Positions 1-3,790 of a stretch of DNA of 5,636 nt are shown here, piece after piece. Positions within the stretch are counted from its first letter, which is position 1. The number at the start of each line of letters is the position of its first letter. Origin of the DNA: an uncultured Ectothiorhodospiraceae bacterium. GTDB taxonomy: Bacteria > Pseudomonadota > Gammaproteobacteria > UBA6429 > Thiohalophilaceae. Below the pieces are notes generated by a model. The model was not told the origin of the DNA, did not search any database, and saw only the letters and a list, made by a program, of their open reading frames with translations. A program made the translations under genes and the position numbers. The stretch covers positions 1-5,636 of the forward strand of contig CAMYMO010000012.1 in NCBI GenBank assembly GCA_947259425.1, written 5' to 3'.

Positions 1-660
1 GTGCATGAGCTGACCCAAGATGATGCCGAAGATCTATTAGCCAGCAAGAAAAAACTCAAACCCACCACCCGTCTATTATTAACGCATGCCTTAAAGGCGA
101 GTATCAGTGGTGTAAAACGCGTACATATTATCGACCGGCACATCGCTGGGGGACTGTTACTGGAATTATTCACTCGCGATGGTGTCGGTTCAATGCTTAC
201 CGTCAATGCCTATGAAACTATTCGCAAGGCAAGCATAGATGATATCGGCGGCATAATTGATCTAATTCGACCACTCGAAGAGCAAGGCCAATTAGTACGT
301 CGATCGCGTGAAGTCCTCGAAACCGAGATACAACATTTTACCGTCATCGAACGGGATGGATTGATTATCGCCTGTGCCGCATTTTATCCGTATCTGAATG
401 AACACATCGCTGAATTAGCGTGTCTGGCTGTGCATGTGGATTATCAAAAAGAAGGTCGTGCCAATACGATCTTTGATTACATTATTAAACAAACCAAACA
501 ACTCGGCATCGAAAAACTGTTTGTGCTCACCACCCAAACGGCACATTGGTTTCGTGAACGTGGTTTTAAGAGTGCCAAACTCGAACAACTGCCGGTAAAA
601 AAACGTTCCTTATACAACTATCAACGCCAATCAAAGGTTTACATAAAGGATTTAACTTAA
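1..660 (+). CDS. argA: N-acetylglutamate synthase (amino-acid N-acetyltransferase), C-terminal part, truncated by window start
   Basis: Catalyses acetyl-CoA + L-glutamate to N-acetylglutamate, the first step of arginine synthesis, in the cytoplasm. The 219 visible residues match the C-terminal half of E. coli ArgA (about 443 residues in full). Residues 1-70 are the end of the amino-acid-kinase-like domain, including LLLELFTRDGVGSM (52-65). Residues 73-219 are the GNAT domain: IRKASIDDIGGIIDLIRPLE (74-93), LVRRSRE (98-104), the acetyl-CoA loop Q149-x-x-G152-x-A154, KLFVLTT (172-178), HWFRERGF (182-189) and the closing LYNYQRQSK segment. The GTG at position 1 reads as an internal valine; the true start lies upstream of the window. 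The stop TAA overlaps the ATG of dam by one base, indicating one operon. Arginine feedback control is known for this family but cannot be judged from this part. Identification is very secure. Confidence 0.96.
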   Translation: MHELTQDDAEDLLASKKKLKPTTRLLLTHALKASISGVKRVHIIDRHIAGGLLLELFTRDGVGSMLTVNAYETIRKASIDDIGGIIDLIRPLEEQGQLVRRSREVLETEIQHFTVIERDGLIIACAAFYPYLNEHIAELACLAVHVDYQKEGRANTIFDYIIKQTKQLGIEKLFVLTTQTAHWFRERGFKSAKLEQLPVKKRSLYNYQRQSKVYIKDLT

Positions 661-1493
661 TGGGTAGCAACCTACACACACGCCCATTTTTAAAATGGGC
701 AGGCAACAAGTTTCGCATCATGCAACATATCCAAACGATGTTACCGGAAGGTGAACGCCTGGTGGAACCGTTTGCCGGTTCCGGTGCAGTGTTTTTAAAT
801 ACCCATTACGATCGCTATTTACTCGCCGATAACAATGCCGACCTGATCTCCTTATATCAAATCCTTGCAGAACAAGGTGAACACTTCATTGCCCAATGCG
901 CGCGCCTGTTTCGCGATGCGACAAACCAGGAAGACTATTATTATCGCCGCCGTGTCGAATTTAACAAAACCAAAAATGCAACCCGCAAAGCCGTATTGTT
1001 TGTCTACCTGAATCGACATGGTTATAACGGATTATGCCGCTATAACTCACGCGGTGGCTTTAACGTCCCGTTTGGTCGCTACAAACGTCCCTACTTTCCA
1101 GCCAAGGAAATGTATTTCTTCCATCAAAAGGCACAACAGGCTGATTTTTTACATGTCGACTTTGCTTCTGTATTTAATGACTTAAACAACGGCGATGTGG
1201 TGTATTGCGACCCACCCTATGTACCGTTATCGAAATCAGCCAACTTCACCACCTACAGTGCGGGTGGATTTAATATTCCACAACAAGAACAACTCGCGCA
1301 ATTAGCTGAGACTACTCGTCAAAGCGGTATCCCGGTTTTAATCTCCAACCACAACACTCAATTTACCCGAAAAGCTTATAAAGAAGCCGATAACATAAAA
1401 CGTTTTAAAGTGATGCGTTCGATCAGTTGTAACGGCCAACAACGCAAACCGGCTGGTGAACTACTTGCCCTGTTTGAATCACGCGTAGCTTAA
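660..1493 (+). CDS. dam: DNA adenine methylase (GATC-specific, Dam family)
   Basis: Transfers a methyl group from AdoMet to the N6 of adenine in GATC. In gammaproteobacteria this serves mismatch-repair strand marking, replication timing and some promoter control. The 277 residues match E. coli Dam (278) nearly end to end with a constant +3 offset: FLKWAGNK (10-17), the AdoMet loop F38-A-G-S-G42, YLNRHGYNGLCRYN (116-129), NVPFGRYKRPYFP (135-147) and the catalytic DPPY (184-187). The E. coli residues known to contact GATC (K9, L122, R124, P134, Y138) are all present here as K12, L125, R127, P137 and Y141, so GATC specificity is expected. One variation is Asn16 where E. coli has Gly in WAGGK. 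The start is supported by TAAAGGA (644-650), 9 bases upstream. It overlaps the argA stop (TAATG). No restriction enzyme gene is adjacent, so it is an orphan methylase. A perfect palindrome lies at codons 8-14. Confidence 0.96.
   Translation: MGSNLHTRPFLKWAGNKFRIMQHIQTMLPEGERLVEPFAGSGAVFLNTHYDRYLLADNNADLISLYQILAEQGEHFIAQCARLFRDATNQEDYYYRRRVEFNKTKNATRKAVLFVYLNRHGYNGLCRYNSRGGFNVPFGRYKRPYFPAKEMYFFHQKAQQADFLHVDFASVFNDLNNGDVVYCDPPYVPLSKSANFTTYSAGGFNIPQQEQLAQLAETTRQSGIPVLISNHNTQFTRKAYKEADNIKRFKVMRSISCNGQQRKPAGELLALFESRVA
682..700 (+). repeat. Perfect 9+1+9 palindrome within the 5' end of dam
   Basis: GCCCATTTT (682-690), a central T (691) and AAAATGGGC (692-700) are exact inverted copies, starting 22 bases after the dam start codon. 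In mRNA this could fold as a hairpin with about 7-8 base pairs. The left arm GCCCATT can also pair with AATGGGT at 659-665, which contains the dam start codon, with one G-U pair. The same bases encode the conserved PFLKWAG segment, so part of the symmetry may come from coding constraint. The pairing is seen directly; a regulatory role is inference. Confidence 0.5.
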
Positions 1494-1494
1494 A

Positions 1495-1517
1495 CTGGTT
1501 ATATTGAATATAATCAG
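1495..1517 (+). repeat. AT-rich inverted repeat just after dam (11+1+11, one imperfect pair)
   Basis: Around the central G1506, the arm CTGGTTATATT (1495-1505) is matched by AATATAATCAG (1507-1517). Ten of 11 positions are Watson-Crick and one is G-T. It begins 2 bases after the dam stop. It could be a weak hairpin ending or protecting the argA-dam transcript, or a protein-binding dyad in front of the next gene. No T tract follows, so a standard intrinsic terminator is not supported. Confidence 0.4.
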
Positions 1518-1518
1518 A

Positions 1519-1546
1519 TTAGTACTTCGATGTGCAGTGTTATAGA
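1519..1546 (+). promoter_or_regulatory. Possible sigma70-type promoter for the 114-residue gene
   Basis: TTAGTA (1519-1524), a 16-base spacer, and TATAGA (1541-1546) preceded by TG at the extended -10 position (1538-1539). The -35 is poor (3 of 6) and the -10 moderate (4 of 6); the extended TG adds some weight. It would start near 1553, giving an 80-base leader. The rest of the 138-base gap between dam and the next gene shows nothing else convincing. Confidence 0.25.
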
Positions 1547-1631
1547 GCTTCCGTTAACCGATTTTATTATTAAGTGGCTTCCTTATTGCTAAAGTTAGAT
1601 CCTATACGTTACCAACTGCTGGACTTTACCG

Positions 1632-1976
1632 ATGATTCAACTGACTAAAGCATTAAACAGCTGGGGAACCACCGAATTTGAAGACACCCTTAAGTGCGAA
1701 ATAGAACAGTTGGGTTGCAAAGAACTACCGTTGCAACAGGGTCTAGCTCACAGCAGCTATGCGATAGACAATAAACTTAAGGTAATCGTTATTAATGTCT
1801 CTGAGCAATCCGACTCAATACAGGCGAAAATTGGTATTTTTTACACTGGGGTAATTGCCGGCTGTAGCTGTGCAGATGACCCATCACCGCTTGATGAGCA
1901 AAATGAGTACTGCGAACTACAGGTTGATATAAATAAAAACACGGCTGAGATGAAGGTCGTTCTTTTAGCGGAATAG
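1632..1976 (+). CDS. Conserved small protein of unknown function (GCSCADDP motif)
   Basis: A 114-residue soluble protein with no signal peptide or membrane segment. From memory, similar short proteins occur in other gammaproteobacteria with the same N-terminus (LTKALNSWGT, 4-13), an ELPLQQGL stretch (31-38) and a GIFYTGVIAGCSCADDP stretch (68-84). I know no established function and give none. Cysteines are at 22, 29, 78, 80 and 94; the Cys78-Ser-Cys80 pair followed by Ala-Asp-Asp-Pro and the later Glu-Tyr-Cys94 are the most distinctive elements and could bind metal or be redox active (inference). The acidic motif may instead be structural. The ATG start is preceded by a weak GGA (1621-1623) 8 bases upstream. 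The gene stands alone, 138 bases after dam and 122 bases before the cupin gene, with no clear terminator. Confidence 0.8.
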   Translation: MIQLTKALNSWGTTEFEDTLKCEIEQLGCKELPLQQGLAHSSYAIDNKLKVIVINVSEQSDSIQAKIGIFYTGVIAGCSCADDPSPLDEQNEYCELQVDINKNTAEMKVVLLAE

Positions 1977-2028
1977 AAAGAGAATAGATCAAGAAAACAA
2001 GAACCCATCGGATTATTTTTTAGGTTAT

Positions 2029-2058
2029 ATGTCAACAAACCAAAAAGCAGACTAAAAT
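2029..2058 (+). promoter_or_regulatory. Possible sigma70-type promoter for the cupin gene
   Basis: ATGTCA (2029-2034, 4 of 6 to TTGACA), an 18-base spacer, and TAAAAT (2053-2058, 5 of 6 to TATAAT). A start near 2065 would leave a leader of about 34 bases. The surrounding gap (1977-2098) is AT-rich, so chance matches are likely. I saw no terminator hairpin in it for the preceding gene despite a T run at 2015-2021. Confidence 0.3.
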
Positions 2059-2098
2059 CAATTGAGCAAACTAACTGTTCTGCCAAAAAGAGAAGATC

Positions 2099-2413
2099 AT
2101 GGCCGGGAAATATCCTAATCGAATAAAATCCTTACCACTCTTCGATGGTCGTTTTGATGCCTACAAACTCGAGTCGAAAGGTTGTGATGTTCTATTTGCC
2201 TCCTATCCGGCGGGGACCAAGATCCCAACTCACACGCATCAGACTGAAAACCACGGAGTCATCACCCGTGGGGAGTTAATCCTGACCATGAATGGCGAGG
2301 TTTCCCGGATTGGGGTGGGCGAATGGTACCATGTACCGGTTAACGTTGAACATGCTGCTGAATTTGAAGTCGAAACGGATGAAATTGAGTTTTGGTTTGA
2401 GCTTAGCAAATAA
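2099..2413 (+). CDS. Small single-domain cupin protein
   Basis: A 104-residue single beta-barrel protein of the cupin_2 type, probably cytoplasmic and metal binding; the substrate cannot be told. Motif 1 is visible as G39-x5-H45-x-H47 followed by x3-N51-x6-G58. Motif 2 is G74-x5-P80-x-N82-x2-H85. The three histidine ligands are therefore present. The usual motif-1 glutamate position is occupied by Asn51, with Glu50 and His52 on either side, and the final motif-2 Asn is Phe89. Single-domain cupins range from sugar isomerases and dioxygenases to plain binding proteins, so no reaction is assigned. AGAGAAG (2089-2095) lies 3 bases before the ATG, a rather close ribosome site, and a GATC (2095-2098) directly touches the start codon. 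The gene has its own gap on both sides. Confidence 0.85.
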   Translation: MAGKYPNRIKSLPLFDGRFDAYKLESKGCDVLFASYPAGTKIPTHTHQTENHGVITRGELILTMNGEVSRIGVGEWYHVPVNVEHAAEFEVETDEIEFWFELSK

Positions 2414-2414
2414 T
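2385..2414 (+). promoter_or_regulatory. Possible promoter for the DUF1801 gene, inside the cupin 3' end
   Basis: TTGAGT (2385-2390, 4 of 6), an 18-base spacer, and AATAAT (2409-2414, 5 of 6 to TATAAT). Transcription would start near 2421. A short inverted repeat, CAGAT (2416-2420) and ATCTG (2426-2430) with a 5-base loop, lies directly at this point. Weak evidence in AT-rich DNA; readthrough from the cupin gene is an equal alternative. Confidence 0.28.
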
Positions 2415-2490
2415 ACAGATCTCAAATCTGAACAACCCTGCTTCGCGATTTTAAAAAACCAGAGCCTAAGGCATATTGTGTAAAAATATT

Positions 2491-2910
2491 ATGAATCAGT
2501 TTAACGATAAGGCCGTTGAAAACGTATTTAAAAGCTATCCACAAGAAATACGAGAAAAACTATTATTGCTTCGTCAGTTAGTAATAGAAACCGCTGCTGA
2601 AACTGAGAGTATAACCTCACTAGAAGAAACCCTGAAATGGGGTGAACCTAGCTACCTGACAAAGTCCGGAAGCACCATCAGAATGGATTGGAAAAAATCA
2701 AAACCTAATCAATACGCCCTATACTTTAATTGTAAAACCAAATTAATTGATACCTTTAAAGAACGCTATAAAAATGAATTTAAATATGAAGGCAACCGGG
2801 CTATTGTGTTTAATAAACATGATAAAATTCCAATCAATGAACTTAAACACTGTATTCTATTATCCCTAACCTACCACCAGCGAAAACATTTACCCATGCT
2901 CGGCATATAA
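2491..2910 (+). CDS. DUF1801 (YdhG-like) domain protein
   Basis: A 139-residue soluble protein recognised as the DUF1801 family by its layout: KAVENVFKSYPQEIREKLLLLRQL (7-30, helical), the hallmark ETLKWGEPSY (46-55), GSTIRMDWKKSKPNQYALYF in the middle, and EGNRAIVF near the end. The family has a small alpha/beta fold; its biochemical role is unsettled and I assign none. The start is ambiguous. ATG2491 gives the N-terminus I expect for the family but has no ribosome site. An in-frame TTG at 2476 adds five residues and has AAGG (2468-2471) only 4 bases upstream. The gene is much richer in AT than its neighbours: 18/60 GC at 2521-2580, 15/60 at 2701-2760 and 18/60 at 2761-2820, against 30/60 at 1021-1080 in dam. 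That suggests recent acquisition. Confidence 0.85.
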   Translation: MNQFNDKAVENVFKSYPQEIREKLLLLRQLVIETAAETESITSLEETLKWGEPSYLTKSGSTIRMDWKKSKPNQYALYFNCKTKLIDTFKERYKNEFKYEGNRAIVFNKHDKIPINELKHCILLSLTYHQRKHLPMLGI

Positions 2911-2929
2911 ATAAAGCATTTGACTAGAA

Positions 2930-2947
2930 TCAGTGCATAGGCGCTGA
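2930..2947 (+). repeat. 7-base-pair hairpin downstream of the DUF1801 gene
   Basis: TCAGTGC (2930-2936), loop ATAG, and GCGCTGA (2941-2947) form seven pairs, one of them G-U in RNA. It lies 19 bases after the DUF1801 stop and 19 bases before the FNR-like box. No T tract follows, so it is at best a weak terminator or insulator between the two transcripts. Confidence 0.3.
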
Positions 2948-2966
2948 ATGATTAATCCTATTGGTA

Positions 2967-2980
2967 CTGATCAAGATCAA
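2967..2980 (+). promoter_or_regulatory. FNR/Anr-type operator upstream of the ABC transporter operon
   Basis: CTGAT-CAAG-ATCAA matches the FNR-family consensus TTGAT-N4-ATCAA at 9 of 10 defined positions; only the first T is C. FNR/Anr (and the NO-sensing Dnr type) are CRP-family activators used under low oxygen. The centre lies between 2973 and 2974, exactly 41.5 bases upstream of A3015, the base expected for transcription start from the -10 at 3004-3009. This is the class II activator position. The box contains two GATC sites (2969-2972 and 2975-2978), one in each half. The match and spacing are seen directly; the regulator is inferred and not encoded in the window. Confidence 0.6.
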
Positions 2981-2996
2981 ACCGTTTCCCATCCAA

Positions 2997-3027
2997 CCAT
3001 TGCTATACTTAAATACGTTGGCAATGG
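2997..3027 (+). repeat. Inverted repeat CCATTGC / GCAATGG framing the -10 and start site
   Basis: CCATTGC (2997-3003) and GCAATGG (3021-3027) are perfect inverted copies separated by 17 bases. A second pair, CCAAC (2993-2997) and GTTGG (3017-3021), is offset by a few bases. The right arm overlaps the first two bases of the ribosome site GGAG. The left arm lies upstream of the predicted start, so it would not be in the mRNA; a DNA operator for a repressor fits better than an RNA hairpin. No such regulator is visible here. Confidence 0.35.
3001..3009 (+). promoter_or_regulatory. Extended -10 promoter element of the ABC transporter operon
   Basis: TGC followed by TATACT gives an extended -10 (TGn) and a hexamer matching TATAAT at 5 of 6. 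At the -35 position (about 2981-2986) there is only ACCGTT, a poor match, as expected for an activator-dependent promoter. A start near 3015 leaves a leader of about 22 bases, enough for the ribosome site GGAG (3026-3029), 7 bases before the ATG. Confidence 0.5.
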
Positions 3028-3036
3028 AGCAGTCAT

Positions 3037-3780
3037 ATGACACAGGGCAAACAGAATGCTCATGGTCCACTGGATGAGGGTGTGGTATTTCACGTCCATG
3101 GTGTCACCAAAGTCTATCAGATGGGTGAAGTGCAGGTACATGCCCTGCGCGGGGTGGACCTGGATTTATTCAGCGGAGAATTCACCGTGCTACTGGGTGC
3201 ATCCGGTAGCGGCAAGTCCACGCTATTGAATATTTTGGGTGGACTGGATACCCCGACTGACGGACACGTGCTTTATGGCGAACGCGATCTAACCCGTGCC
3301 AGTGAGCGCGAACTGACAGAATATCGACGCTACCACGTTGGTTTCGTGTTCCAGTTTTATAACCTCATTCCCAGTCTTACCGCTCGAGAAAACGTTGCGG
3401 TGGTCACCGAAGTGGCCAAAAATCCGATGCAACCGGAAGCCGCCTTGCAATTGGTCGGCCTGGATGAGCGTTTAGATCATTTTCCTGCTCAGCTTTCTGG
3501 CGGTGAACAACAGCGGGTAGCCATCGCCCGTGCCATTGCCAAAAGACCCGATGTATTGTTATGTGATGAACCGACCGGTGCGCTCGACTCTAAAACCGGC
3601 ATCGTGGTGCTTGAAGCCCTGCAACGAGTTAACCAGGAACTGGGTACCTCGACGGCCGTGATTACCCATAATGCCGGCATAGCCCAAATGGCGGATCGGG
3701 TGATCCATTTGACAGACGGTCGTATCAGTCAGGTGTATGTCAATGAAACCAAATTATCCCCCAACGAGTTAAGCTGGTGA
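3037..3780 (+). CDS. ABC transporter ATP-binding protein (MacB/LolD-type exporter ATPase)
   Basis: The ATPase of a type VII (MacB/FtsX-like) ABC system, acting on the cytoplasmic face of the inner membrane and driving the permease encoded next. All nucleotide-binding elements are intact in 247 residues: Walker A GASGSGKS (54-61), Q-loop Gln106 in FVFQFYNLIPSLTARENV, signature LSGGEQQR (153-160), Walker B LLCDEP (174-179) with catalytic Glu178, D-loop ALD (182-184) and switch His211. The FQFYNL Q-loop region and the DEPTGALDS run are typical of the LolD/MacB/YbbA branch and not of importers. The first 15 or so residues are a polar extension before the domain. The ATG is supported by GGAG 7 bases upstream. 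It is first in the operon behind the FNR-like promoter. The substrate cannot be deduced from the ATPase. GC is 36/60 at 3241-3300, higher than in the genes before it. Confidence 0.93.
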   Translation: MTQGKQNAHGPLDEGVVFHVHGVTKVYQMGEVQVHALRGVDLDLFSGEFTVLLGASGSGKSTLLNILGGLDTPTDGHVLYGERDLTRASERELTEYRRYHVGFVFQFYNLIPSLTARENVAVVTEVAKNPMQPEAALQLVGLDERLDHFPAQLSGGEQQRVAIARAIAKRPDVLLCDEPTGALDSKTGIVVLEALQRVNQELGTSTAVITHNAGIAQMADRVIHLTDGRISQVYVNETKLSPNELSW

Positions 3781-3790
3781 AGTCAGTGTT

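Noticed and set aside
1..3. GTG at the first base as a start codon for a short GNAT protein
   Set aside because: The following residues continue the kinase-like domain of ArgA without a break, so this GTG is an internal valine codon of a gene cut by the window.
660..1976. A restriction-modification pair formed by Dam and the downstream small protein
   Set aside because: The 114-residue protein has no nuclease motif, and the close match to E. coli Dam over its full length points to an orphan housekeeping methylase.
1792..2086. Two overlapping reverse-strand open frames across the end of the 114-residue gene
   Set aside because: They lie antisense to a protein with recognisable conserved motifs, have no ribosome site and no family resemblance.
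2292..2483. Forward open frame overlapping the cupin 3' end
   Set aside because: It is an out-of-frame shadow of the cupin gene, which has intact motifs, and its translation resembles no family.
2920..2925. TTGACT, a strong -35-like hexamer after the DUF1801 gene
   Set aside because: No acceptable -10 lies 15-19 bases downstream; the nearest, ATTAAT, is 25 bases away.
1494..3036. Integron gene cassettes, because small unrelated genes are lined up with gaps
   Set aside because: The gaps lack paired GTTRRRY / RYYYAAC core sites with attC-like inverted repeats, and their sequences do not resemble each other.
3489..3680. Reverse-strand open frame inside the ABC ATPase gene
   Set aside because: It is antisense to the signature and Walker B coding region; the open frame is a by-product of that coding sequence.
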